A DNA stretch of 14,252 nucleotides from Campylobacterota bacterium (GTDB lineage: Bacteria; Campylobacterota; Campylobacteria; Campylobacterales; Sulfurimonadaceae). Shown here piece by piece: positions 1 to 6,952 of this stretch. The notes under the pieces are model-generated. The model saw only the letters and a list, made by a program, of their open reading frames with translations, made no database searches and was not told the DNA's origin. Position numbers and translations under genes: made by a program. The stretch is from assembly GCA_013153755.1 (NCBI GenBank), contig JAADDU010000018.1, positions 1 through 14,252 of the forward strand. The letters are read 5' to 3'. How positions within the stretch are numbered: the first letter of the stretch is position 1; every line of letters starts with the position of its first letter.

Positions 1-174
1 GTTGGTTATTGCTTCAACTCTGTATATAACAACAAAACAAAGTGTCAATACTAGTGAAGTTGCAATAATACCAGCAGAATTATTCTTAATTTCAAAGAAT
101 TTTCCGAATATGATAGAAAAAATACTACGACCAAAAGTTTTAGCATACCAACTTTGTTTTTTTATTTCAGCCAT
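1..174 (-). CDS. Small membrane protein, partial (3' end outside window)
   Basis: I do not recognise this gene. On the minus strand an ATG at 174 opens a frame of 58 codons that runs off the left edge without a stop. An excellent Shine-Dalgarno (AAGGAG, then an 8-base spacer) precedes it. The visible protein begins MAEIKKQSWYAK, has a basic amphipathic N-terminus, and carries one clear hydrophobic membrane segment at about residues 33-52 (GIIATSLVLTLCFVV region). There is no cleavable signal-peptide pattern, so it is probably an inner-membrane protein with a cytoplasmic N-terminus. It lies 39 bases downstream of the DUF2442 gene on the same strand and could be co-transcribed with it. The plus-strand frame across the same bases lacks comparable support. 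That it is a real gene is fairly sure; its function is unknown. Confidence 0.6.
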   Translation of the reverse strand, partial: MAEIKKQSWYAKTFGRSIFSIIFGKFFEIKNNSAGIIATSLVLTLCFVVIYRVEAITN

Positions 175-213
175 TATTAGCTCCTTTTTATTTAATATGT
201 TTTGTCATATTTA

Positions 214-456
214 TTATGCAACTTCTTGAAATGAGAGTTCTAACATGCTTTCTATACTTAGATGGTAGTCAATGGATTCCCACTCTATACCTGTATTCAT
301 ACAGATAAGTTTATAGTTTTTAAGTTCTAAAAGTGATGCTTCTTTTAATGGTTTGTACCATTCGATAGGTGTAGATATAATTCTTCCATCTTCAAGCTTT
401 ACATGAAGATATTCATCATCAAAATGTACTTCTTTACCTTTAACTAAACCATTCAT
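214..456 (-). CDS. DUF2442 domain protein, putative partner of DUF4160
   Basis: This 80-residue protein matches the DUF2442 pattern by eye: an early beta region (VHFDDEYLHVKL), the hallmark DGR-I-STPIEWY (about residues 23-33), a conserved W-E-SIDYHLS block (about 53-61) and a terminal SIESML helix. I chose the ATG at 456. It has AAGGA six bases upstream, begins where the family begins, and overlaps the DUF4160 stop by only 17 bases; an upstream ATG at 501 would add 15 basic residues read from inside the DUF4160 gene. DUF2442 proteins are small, soluble and often encoded beside DUF4160. The pair has been regarded as a candidate toxin-antitoxin-type module, but I know of no established activity. 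The overlap implies translational coupling and a fixed ratio of the two proteins. Confidence 0.8.
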   Translation of the reverse strand: MNGLVKGKEVHFDDEYLHVKLEDGRIISTPIEWYKPLKEASLLELKNYKLICMNTGIEWESIDYHLSIESMLELSFQEVA

Positions 457-667
457 TCCAAATCCTTGTAAAATTATCTTTATTCTCTTTGATGATTTCA
501 AGTGCCATTTTTAAATCTTTAGGTTTTAAATGATTTTGAACTACTTTTAAATTTTCTAATTCAATTTTAGCAAATCCTTCACCTTTCATCACATGAATAT
601 GCATAGGGTCATGTTCATTTGCATAAAAGAAAAATTTAAAACCATTTTTATTGAGTAAAGTTGGCAA
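440..667 (-). CDS. DUF4160 domain protein
   Basis: This 75-residue protein has the DUF4160 signature: an MPT start, a GFKFFFYANEHDPMHIHV block (residues 9-26, with the family's H-x-H-V motif), a helical middle section, and the terminal I-x-EN...WNEWF motif. The start codon is TTG at 667, supported by GAGGA at 675-679 with seven bases of spacing and by the fact that family members begin exactly here; no in-frame ATG lies near it. The 3' end overlaps the DUF2442 start by 17 bases, so the two form one transcription unit with DUF4160 first. The conserved His residues could bind metal or a substrate, but that is inference. Function is unknown; a role as toxin-like partner to DUF2442 is a hypothesis. 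Confidence 0.85.
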   Translation of the reverse strand: MPTLLNKNGFKFFFYANEHDPMHIHVMKGEGFAKIELENLKVVQNHLKPKDLKMALEIIKENKDNFTRIWNEWFS

Positions 668-694
668 AGATTTATCCTCATCTTATTTTAAAGT

Positions 695-700
695 ATTATA
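695..700 (-). promoter_or_regulatory. Candidate -10 box for the DUF4160-DUF2442 unit
   Basis: A perfect TATAAT on the minus strand lies 27 bases upstream of the TTG start, giving a predicted leader of about 20 bases that contains the GAGGA ribosome-binding site. No good -35 is visible, which is usual for Campylobacterota sigma-70 promoters. The 126 bases between mutS2 and DUF4160 hold this box and a small inverted repeat at 743-764, and nothing else that I can recognise. Confidence 0.4.
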
Positions 701-742
701 ACTAAATTTTTCTTTGATAAGTTTTTACAGTTTTTGTGGGAT

Positions 743-764
743 ATAACTAGTATTTTATAGTTAT
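743..764. repeat. 7-bp inverted repeat upstream of the DUF4160-DUF2442 unit
   Basis: ATAACTA at 743-749 and TAGTTAT at 758-764 form a perfect inverted repeat with an 8-base gap. It lies between the end of mutS2 and the promoter of the two-gene DUF module. No T-run follows on the minus strand, so it is a poor terminator for mutS2. It could be an operator-like site, but in such AT-rich DNA chance is a serious alternative. Confidence 0.3.
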
Positions 765-793
765 TTATATTCTATTGTATAGCATTCTTAATC

Positions 794-3013
794 CTAAAGC
801 AAAACTATCTTCGCACCAAACCCACCTAAGTGTTGAGGGGCATCGTCAAACCCCTTAACTCTTGGATGTGCGAGTAAAAAGTTTTTAACTGCATAGGAGA
901 GTTTTCCAGTTCCTATGCCATGGTAGATTATGACTTCATCCCAGCCACTTAGTAGTGCATCTGATAAAAATTTATCTAAAACTTCTGTTGCTTCATCTGC
1001 TCTCATACCGTGTAAATCACACTTTAATCCAGCTTTTTTTACTACATCAACTTTTACATCTGTTCTTGCTTTTTGGGTTATGATTTTGGTGTGTTTTAGA
1101 TGCTTTGTTTTAACCCTAACTCTCATACCCTCTATCTCTATGGTAGCCTCTTTTTTATCACGCATAGAGATTATGATACCTTTTTTAGAGTGATATTTAA
1201 CACTATCGCCAACATTAAAGGCTATATCTCTTTTTATGAGTTCTTTATTGTCTTGAGGAAGCTTTTTATTTGCTTTACTCATAGCTCTATGAATGGCTTT
1301 AGAGTCTGTTGCTTTTGCAGCTATTTTAGCTTCATTTATCGCTACTGCATAGCTATTTTTAAGTGCCTCTTTTTGTTCGTCTATCTCTTTTAAAAGTTGC
1401 TCTTTTAGTTCTTTTAAGTTTAATTCTTTTGCTTTTAATTCATCTAGTTTATCATCTACTTTTTGATGCTTTTGTTTTAGTTCTCTTTGAAGTTGTGAGC
1501 CTCTTTCTATGAGTAGGTTTAGTCTTTCACTATTGTCCCCATAAACAGTTTTTGCTTCTTGCACAATGGTGTTTGAGATACCGTATCTACTAGCAGTTTC
1601 AAAAGCATAACTTTTACCTATGATTCCTTGCATAAACTCATAAGTTGGAACTCTTAACTCCTCATCATATATGGCTGCCATAAGCTCAACATCATCTCTA
1701 TCTGCCATAAGCGAAGCCAGTCTTTTGTGGTGGGTTGTAACTACCACTTTTTGCCCTTTTTTTATAAGGTCATCTAGTATCACTTTAAACAAAGCTGCTG
1801 CTTCATCACTATCTGTTCCAAGTTCTATCTCATCTATGCCTACTAGAGCTGATTTGAAGCTAAATATACGGGAAAATTCTTGCATCCTACCTGCAAAAGT
1901 TGAGATGTCATTTTTAACATTTTGAGGGTCATCTATGATGGCTAAAACAGATTTGAAACTGCCTATATGGGAGTGGTTTTCATCTACTTTAAATGGGATG
2001 ATATACTTTGCCATAAAAGCAGAAGCTAAGATAGACTTTAAAAGCATAGTTTTACCACCAGCATTTACACCCGTTATCATAAGTATATTTTTACTAAAAT
2101 CAACATTTAGTGGTTTTGCTTTACTAAGAGCTGGATGGATGAAGTTTTTTAAAACTATTTTAGAGTCTTTTTTACTTTTTATAAGCTGTAAATCTCTAGT
2201 TTTTGCAAACATTACCCTTGCTTGATAGTTATCAAACTTTGTAAATTCTTTATCTATGAAGTTTATAAATGGCTGTAACTCTGTTAACTTGTCAGAGAAC
2301 TCTTTTGCATACTCATAAAATATAGCCTCTCTTTGTTGCTCTACAAAACGAATCTTTTCTTTAGCTTTTAAGATGCTATCTGGCACAACATAAAAAAATC
2401 CACCACTACTTCTACCGATAACACTTCCCTTTAAAACATGGTTAAAACCACCACGAACTAAAAGACTCTCTTCGTTATTTATAAGATGCACTTGTGTATC
2501 TACTAGATACCCAGCTAGTTTTGAGCTGCCCATAAGTCTTTTTAGCGACTCATTAATGGTGTTTTTATGTTCTCTGATTCTTGCACCTAAACTAAAAAGG
2601 TTTTCATCTAAATTTTCTTCAAATTTGCCATCAACAGTAAAATACTTCTCAATCTCAGTAAACTTTTCATCTATGATAAACTTGCTCATCCAGTCGCCTA
2701 TGATGCCATCTACATTTAGGTTTTTAAAGTAGCGAAAATATCTTACAACTTTTACTATCTCAAAGATTTGCTCAAAATTTAGTAACCCTCTTTTTTTTAG
2801 ATGTAGTTTTATATTTGTAAAATCTGCAACTTTTGGAGGGCTTTTAAATGTTATGTTATCTAGTGCTTTTATATAGCGAAAATGAAGCTCTTGGTCACCC
2901 TCAATATATAGAGAATTTTCACGAGCAAAAAAGCTTTCAAAATGCTCTATATGCTCATGTAAATCGAGTTGTGTTATGAGTTTGTCTAGTTTAAATCTCT
3001 TATCTGTTTTCAT
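794..3013 (-). CDS. mutS2: MutS2 family ATPase with C-terminal Smr domain
   Basis: MutS2 is a cytosolic ATPase that acts on branched DNA and suppresses recombination; in some bacteria it splits collided ribosomes. Numbered from the ATG at 3013 (739 aa), the ATPase has Walker A GVNAGGKT (315-322), a Walker B region IDEIELGTD (393-401) and a TTHH motif (426-429). A lysine/glutamate-rich coiled coil (about 497-560) follows, then a C-terminal Smr domain with CDLHGMR (665-671) and HGIGTGKL (698-705). The Smr motif is DLHG rather than the LDLR seen in some nuclease-active MutS2 proteins. There is no MutS mismatch-recognition domain, as expected. A GTG at 3043 could add ten residues and overlap the ftsY stop; I prefer the ATG because its N-terminus (MKTDKRFKLDKLITQLDL) fits the family better, although its ribosome-binding site is weak. 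It is the last gene of the tlpA-ftsY-mutS2 unit. Confidence 0.93.
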   Translation of the reverse strand: MKTDKRFKLDKLITQLDLHEHIEHFESFFARENSLYIEGDQELHFRYIKALDNITFKSPPKVADFTNIKLHLKKRGLLNFEQIFEIVKVVRYFRYFKNLNVDGIIGDWMSKFIIDEKFTEIEKYFTVDGKFEENLDENLFSLGARIREHKNTINESLKRLMGSSKLAGYLVDTQVHLINNEESLLVRGGFNHVLKGSVIGRSSGGFFYVVPDSILKAKEKIRFVEQQREAIFYEYAKEFSDKLTELQPFINFIDKEFTKFDNYQARVMFAKTRDLQLIKSKKDSKIVLKNFIHPALSKAKPLNVDFSKNILMITGVNAGGKTMLLKSILASAFMAKYIIPFKVDENHSHIGSFKSVLAIIDDPQNVKNDISTFAGRMQEFSRIFSFKSALVGIDEIELGTDSDEAAALFKVILDDLIKKGQKVVVTTHHKRLASLMADRDDVELMAAIYDEELRVPTYEFMQGIIGKSYAFETASRYGISNTIVQEAKTVYGDNSERLNLLIERGSQLQRELKQKHQKVDDKLDELKAKELNLKELKEQLLKEIDEQKEALKNSYAVAINEAKIAAKATDSKAIHRAMSKANKKLPQDNKELIKRDIAFNVGDSVKYHSKKGIIISMRDKKEATIEIEGMRVRVKTKHLKHTKIITQKARTDVKVDVVKKAGLKCDLHGMRADEATEVLDKFLSDALLSGWDEVIIYHGIGTGKLSYAVKNFLLAHPRVKGFDDAPQHLGGFGAKIVLL

Positions 3014-3024
3014 TAAATTAGTAT

Positions 3025-4164
3025 TTAAGATACATAGCTCCACTTAGAGTCTTTAAACTCTATATGTGTATCTACTGGGGTATTTGCATAGTTTACTAAG
3101 ACTTTAGTATCTGAGATTTTCTTTAATAACACAAGCTTTTCATCTTTTAAAAATGCCTCTAGTAGTTCTTGTGATATATCTTGTTTATCGTTTGTTTGTG
3201 TAGTTGCCTCTGCATCTAAAAGTACTGCATCTAAATCATTTTCTTCTGGTTTTTCTTGAACTTCTTGCACTTTTTGTTCAGACTTTGGAGTTTCTTCTTC
3301 ATATAGTGCATCTAAAAGCCCATCTACAAACTCATACTTATCAAATGATGTTAGATGCTCTGGTTGTTCACCTGTTCCAACAAAAAGTATAGGAAGTTCT
3401 AACGCATAAGCGATACTAAATACACTACCACCTTTTGCAGTTCCATCTAGTTTTGTGATGATGATACCATCTATACCTATCATCTCATTAAAAGCTTTTG
3501 CTTGAGCTATAGAAGAGTTTCCTTGTGTTCCATCTATGATAAGTATAGTTCTATGTGGTGCTCCCTCATGGGCTTTTGCACATATACGGTTAATCTTTTT
3601 AAGCTCATTTGAAAGGTTAGTTTGAGTGTGTAATCTTCCAGCTGTATCTATGATGACATTATCATAACCTTTAGATTTTGCAGAGTCTATGGTGTCATAA
3701 GCAACAGCAGAACTGTCATGCCCTTGTTTAGATGCAACTATAGGGATGTCAAGTTTTGTTGCCCAAAGTGTAAGTTGCTCTATCGCTGCTGCACGGAAAG
3801 TATCTCCAGCACCTAAAATCACTTTTTTACCCTCACTTTTATATCTATGAGCTAGTTTTGAGATGGTTGTGGTTTTTCCAGCACCATTTACACCAACTAT
3901 AAGCTCAACAAAAGGAGCTTTATATTCTGGCTCATTGTAAGATGTGTGAGCCAGTGTTGCTAAAAGTTTTGAGCGAAGTATCTCTCTTGTGATTTTTTCT
4001 TGATAAGTTTGCTCAAGTATAATCTCAACTAAGTCATACTCCATATCTGCTTCAAGAAGTATATCTTCAAGCTCATCTTTAGTAAAAGTTATTTTTCTCT
4101 TTGGTGCTACTACTTTTATCGCATCTACTGTCTTAGAGAGAGATTTTTTTATAAAACCAAACAT
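3025..4164 (-). CDS. ftsY: Signal recognition particle receptor FtsY with C-terminal extension
   Basis: FtsY is the SRP receptor: a GTPase that docks Ffh-bound ribosomes at the inner membrane for co-translational insertion. The protein (379 aa) has a basic amphipathic start ([13 protein letters not shown]), a short helical N domain, and the G domain with G1 [10 protein letters not shown] (91-100), the insertion-box motif [11 protein letters not shown] (121-131), G3 DTAGR (173-177), G4 TKLD (237-240) and closing GTGEQ (263-267). It lacks the long acidic N-terminal A domain of E. coli FtsY. Most FtsY proteins end just after the FD-x-x-x-FVD motif (here about 275-284), but this one continues for 95 more residues. 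That tail has an acidic Glu/Asp/Gln-rich linker, then a mixed segment ending KWSYVS. The start at 4164 has AGG about seven bases upstream and lies 7 bases after the tlpA-like stop. Confidence 0.96.
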   Translation of the reverse strand: MFGFIKKSLSKTVDAIKVVAPKRKITFTKDELEDILLEADMEYDLVEIILEQTYQEKITREILRSKLLATLAHTSYNEPEYKAPFVELIVGVNGAGKTTTISKLAHRYKSEGKKVILGAGDTFRAAAIEQLTLWATKLDIPIVASKQGHDSSAVAYDTIDSAKSKGYDNVIIDTAGRLHTQTNLSNELKKINRICAKAHEGAPHRTILIIDGTQGNSSIAQAKAFNEMIGIDGIIITKLDGTAKGGSVFSIAYALELPILFVGTGEQPEHLTSFDKYEFVDGLLDALYEEETPKSEQKVQEVQEKPEENDLDAVLLDAEATTQTNDKQDISQELLEAFLKDEKLVLLKKISDTKVLVNYANTPVDTHIEFKDSKWSYVS

Positions 4165-4171
4165 GTTAAAC

Positions 4172-4738
4172 CTATCTACCTAGAGCTGATTTTATTTCGC
4201 TCTCAACAAGTTCTTCTTCTATAGAACCTATAAAATGATTTACATATTTTCCATCTTTGTAGAGTGCCATGATAGGGATAGGGTATCTGTCACCTAGTTT
4301 TAATTCATCTACTATAGTGTCTGCTAAACGGCGATTTTCTTTAGAGTTTACAAGTGTATAGTGAGCATTATATTTTTCTCTAAAATCTTGAAGTTTTGAG
4401 TTTGGAATATCGTTCTCTATATGTAAACCTATAATTTTTATCTTATTTTTGTACTTTTTTTGAAGTGCATTTAGATGTGTTGCTGCACCACGACATGGGG
4501 GACACCAAGTTGCAAATATATCAAAGATAACCACTTTAGCATCTGTATCTTTTAGTATAAAATCAGCACCATCTTTTTTTACCACATACTGTTTGTTATC
4601 AAGTGCAGTTAGAACATACTCGTTTGCTGAAATCATATCATTTGCTTGTTGTGTTGTTTGTTCATCCTTATCTGAAGAACATCCTAAAAATACTAAAGTT
4701 GAAACCAATAAAATAGTTGTTATAGACTTTTTTAACAT
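4172..4738 (-). CDS. TlpA-like thioredoxin-fold lipoprotein
   Basis: This is a periplasm-facing thiol-disulfide reductase of the TlpA/ResA type, anchored as a lipoprotein. From the ATG at 4738 it has 188 residues. A signal peptide ([19 protein letters not shown]) ends in a lipobox with Cys20; Ser-Ser follow, so outer-membrane sorting is possible. A thioredoxin fold carries the active site WCPPC (78-82) after FDIFAT, and a likely cis-proline YPIP (152-155). The frame is open 31 codons further upstream, to 4831, but that stretch runs into the divergent cyclo-ligase gene and would bury the signal peptide. The chosen ATG has AAGG ten bases upstream. It is the first gene of the unit with ftsY. Its partner is unknown; cytochrome c maturation or protein repair are typical jobs in the family. 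Confidence 0.9.
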   Translation of the reverse strand: MLKKSITTILLVSTLVFLGCSSDKDEQTTQQANDMISANEYVLTALDNKQYVVKKDGADFILKDTDAKVVIFDIFATWCPPCRGAATHLNALQKKYKNKIKIIGLHIENDIPNSKLQDFREKYNAHYTLVNSKENRRLADTIVDELKLGDRYPIPIMALYKDGKYVNHFIGSIEEELVESEIKSALGR

Positions 4739-4767
4739 TATATAAGTACCTTGTATGAAATTTATTG

Positions 4768-4773
4768 TAAAAT
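4768..4773 (+). promoter_or_regulatory. Candidate -10 box for the cyclo-ligase / RNase Y unit
   Basis: TAAAAT on the plus strand ends 28 bases before the cyclo-ligase ATG, giving a predicted start near 4780 and a leader of about 22 bases with the GGAAAG ribosome-binding site at 4789-4794. It nearly abuts the opposing TATAAT at 4781-4786, so the two transcription units would share a very compact divergent promoter of about 60 bases. Confidence 0.35.
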
Positions 4774-4780
4774 ATGCGAA

Positions 4781-4786
4781 ATTATA
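4781..4786 (-). promoter_or_regulatory. Candidate -10 box for tlpA-ftsY-mutS2
   Basis: A perfect TATAAT on the minus strand sits 42 bases upstream of the lipoprotein ATG, predicting a leader of about 36 bases that includes AAGG at 4749-4752. The upstream -35 position would fall inside the first codons of the divergent cyclo-ligase gene and shows no consensus. This is a sequence match only. Confidence 0.4.
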
Positions 4787-4801
4787 ACGGAAAGTTTTTA
4801 G

Positions 4802-5365
4802 ATGCCTCTTACAAAAGCTATATTTAGACAAAAATGTTTAAAAAATATTAAAAATATCACAAATTATAGACGGTATTATCAAAATGCTATTTTAAATCAA
4901 TATTTAATAGAAGAATTAAAAGGTTTAAAAGGAAAAAATATTTTATTTTATTATCCTTTGTCTTTTGAAGCTGATATTAGAAAATCATTAAAAGAGTTAC
5001 GAAAAAATTGTAATATTTTTTTACCATTTATGCAAAATTCAAGTTTTAAGATAGTACCATTTAGACTGCCGCTTAAGAAAAAGAAATTTGGTATTTATGA
5101 AGCGGGAAATACAATAAGAAATATAAGAAAAATTGATATAGCTATAGTTCCAGTGGTTGGGGTTGATGGTAAATTGCAAAGAGTTGGTTTTGGAAAAGGT
5201 ATGTACGACCGTTTTTTTTCTAAACTAAAGAAAAAGCCATACACAATTTTTATACAACCAAAGATATGTTTTACAGAAAAATTTATTTGTGATGATTATG
5301 ATGTTGGATGCGATTTGTTGTTAACGCCAAGGTTAAAAAAAAGACCAAAAAGGTTCTATAACTAG
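4802..5365 (+). CDS. 5-formyltetrahydrofolate cyclo-ligase family protein
   Basis: This enzyme family (5-FCL, methenyltetrahydrofolate synthetase) converts 5-formyl-THF to 5,10-methenyl-THF with ATP and so salvages folate in the cytosol. The 187-residue protein has the family order: an N-terminal basic helix (TKAIFRQKCLKNIK), the strand FYYPLSFEADI (about 49-59), then the diagnostic C-terminal block IAIVPVVGVDGK...RVGFGKGMYDRFF (about 114-138), which holds the R-x-G-x-G-x-G-x-YDR nucleotide and folate loop. The ATG at 4802 follows GGAAAG. The protein is unusually rich in Lys/Arg, with a basic tail (RLKKRPKRFYN), and its codons look more AT-rich than those of rny. It lies 18 bases upstream of rny, an arrangement I recall as conserved in Campylobacterota. 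Assignment rests on motifs; activity is inferred. Confidence 0.85.
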   Translation: MPLTKAIFRQKCLKNIKNITNYRRYYQNAILNQYLIEELKGLKGKNILFYYPLSFEADIRKSLKELRKNCNIFLPFMQNSSFKIVPFRLPLKKKKFGIYEAGNTIRNIRKIDIAIVPVVGVDGKLQRVGFGKGMYDRFFSKLKKKPYTIFIQPKICFTEKFICDDYDVGCDLLLTPRLKKRPKRFYN

Positions 5366-5383
5366 AGAACAAGGAAGAAAAAA

Positions 5384-6952
5384 ATGTTAAATGAGATACT
5401 ACTAGGTGGTTCAATAGCCACTGTAAGTGGACTTGTTGGCTTTCTTATCTCTAAAAAAATTACTAATGCTAATTTTGATGTTTATGTTGAAAAAGCAAAA
5501 GCAAAAGCTAGTGCTATAGAGAATGAGGCACAACTTTTACTACATAAATCAAATATAAAATCTCAAGAAATTGAGTTAAAAGCTATAAAAGAATTTGAGA
5601 GTGCAAAAGAGAGAGCTAAAGCAGATCTACACCAAAGAGAAGATGAAGTTATAAGAAAAGAACAAAGTTTTAAACGCTTTAAACAAAATGAAGATGCGAG
5701 ACTTAATGAAGAGGCAAAAGTTCTAGAAGCTAAAAATCTTGATTTACAAAGAATGGAAAAATCTTTAGAAGTTTTGAGAAAAGAGTATGAACAAAAGATA
5801 GATGATGCTCTTCATACGATGGAACATAGTGCTGGTATGACACAAGCAGAAGCTAAAGAGTTTCTACTAAAAAGTGTAGAGGAAAAATCTCGCGGAGAGA
5901 TTGCTCATATAGTTAGAAAGTATGAGAATGAAGCTAAGGTTTCTGCTAAAAGAAGAGCTAACTATATACTAGCTCAAGCAACTAGTCGTTATGCTGGAGA
6001 GTTTGCATCTGAGAGGCTTACAAATCAAGTGCATCTAGCAAATGATGAACTAAAAGGTAGAATCATAGGTAAAGAGGGTAGAAATATCAAAGCCCTTGAG
6101 ATACTTTTAGGTGTAGATATTATCATAGATGATACACCAAATGCTATACAAGTTAGTAGTTTTAATCTTTATAGAAGAGCTATAGCTACAAAAACTTTAG
6201 AGCTTCTCATAGAAGATGGACGAATCCAACCAGCAAGAATCGAAGAGATATTTGCAAAAGTTAGTGAAGATTTTGAAGCAAGTGTATTAAATGAGGGAGA
6301 AGAGCTTATAGCCGATATGGATATAGGTGTTATGCATCCTGAACTTTTAAAACTTCTAGGTAAACTTAGATACCGTGCAAGTTATGGACAAAATGCACTT
6401 GCTCACACGCTTGAAGTAGCGCATCTAGCTGGAATCATGGCATCTGAAATGGGTGGAGATGCAAGAGTAGCTAGAAGAGCAGGGCTACTACATGATATAG
6501 GTAAAGCCCTAACACATGATGTTGAGGGTAATCATGTTGATTTGGGTGCTGATATATGTAAACGATATAATGAACCTAGTGAGGTTATAAATGCTATATA
6601 TGCTCATCATGGACATGAGGAGATAAACTCTGTAGAAGCTGGTGCAGTATGTGCAGCAGATGCACTCTCAGCTGCAAGACCGGGAGCTAGAAGAGAAGTA
6701 CTAGAGAGTTTTCTAAAAAGAGTTTCTCAGATAGAAGATATAGCAACTAAGCACTCAGGAGTTAGACAAGCTTATGCCATAAATGCTGGTCGTGAAGTGA
6801 GAGTGATTTTAAATGCAACTCTCATAAATGATGATGAAGCTGTACTACTTTCAAAAGAGATAGCTAAAAATATAGAGGAACAAGTTCAGTATCCAGGTGA
6901 GATAAAAGTGAGTGTTATCAGGGAGAGTAGAGCCATCGAATATGCTAAATAA
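5384..6952 (+). CDS. rny: Ribonuclease Y
   Basis: RNase Y is a membrane-anchored endoribonuclease that starts mRNA decay. The 522-residue protein shows the full architecture. An N-terminal membrane helix (about 4-23) is followed by a long charged coiled coil (about 32-200). The KH RNA-binding domain has GRIIGKEGRNI (225-235). The metal-dependent HD domain has H341 in ALAHTLEVAH, the catalytic pair H370-D371 in LLHDIGK, and a downstream HHGHEE (408-413). The C-terminal region ends EYAK. Length equals that of typical family members and no key motif is missing. Start ATG 5384 follows AAGGAAG. It is transcribed after the cyclo-ligase (18-base gap), and its stop codon overlaps the start of the next gene, so the DUF4395 protein is probably translated by coupling. 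Confidence 0.97.
   Translation: MLNEILLGGSIATVSGLVGFLISKKITNANFDVYVEKAKAKASAIENEAQLLLHKSNIKSQEIELKAIKEFESAKERAKADLHQREDEVIRKEQSFKRFKQNEDARLNEEAKVLEAKNLDLQRMEKSLEVLRKEYEQKIDDALHTMEHSAGMTQAEAKEFLLKSVEEKSRGEIAHIVRKYENEAKVSAKRRANYILAQATSRYAGEFASERLTNQVHLANDELKGRIIGKEGRNIKALEILLGVDIIIDDTPNAIQVSSFNLYRRAIATKTLELLIEDGRIQPARIEEIFAKVSEDFEASVLNEGEELIADMDIGVMHPELLKLLGKLRYRASYGQNALAHTLEVAHLAGIMASEMGGDARVARRAGLLHDIGKALTHDVEGNHVDLGADICKRYNEPSEVINAIYAHHGHEEINSVEAGAVCAADALSAARPGARREVLESFLKRVSQIEDIATKHSGVRQAYAINAGREVRVILNATLINDDEAVLLSKEIAKNIEEQVQYPGEIKVSVIRESRAIEYAK

Noticed and set aside
2..229. Plus-strand frame of 75 codons at the left edge
   Set aside because: It lies opposite a minus-strand gene with a strong ribosome-binding site and a clear membrane segment, crosses into the DUF2442 gene, and has no ribosome-binding evidence of its own.
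457..501. Upstream start for the DUF2442 protein at 501
   Set aside because: The extra residues are encoded inside DUF4160, do not resemble the family, and the ATG at 456 has a well-placed AAGGA.
743..764. Hairpin as a terminator of mutS2
   Set aside because: The stem is only 7 bp, very AT-rich, and no T-run follows on the minus strand.
930..2225. Several plus-strand frames of 80-100 codons
   Set aside because: They are antisense to mutS2, whose motifs fix the true frame; their hydrophobic, Ser/Phe-rich translations are typical of antisense AT-rich coding DNA.
4739..4831. Upstream extension of the TlpA-like gene to 4831
   Set aside because: It would place 31 residues before a textbook lipoprotein signal peptide and overlap the start of the divergent cyclo-ligase gene.
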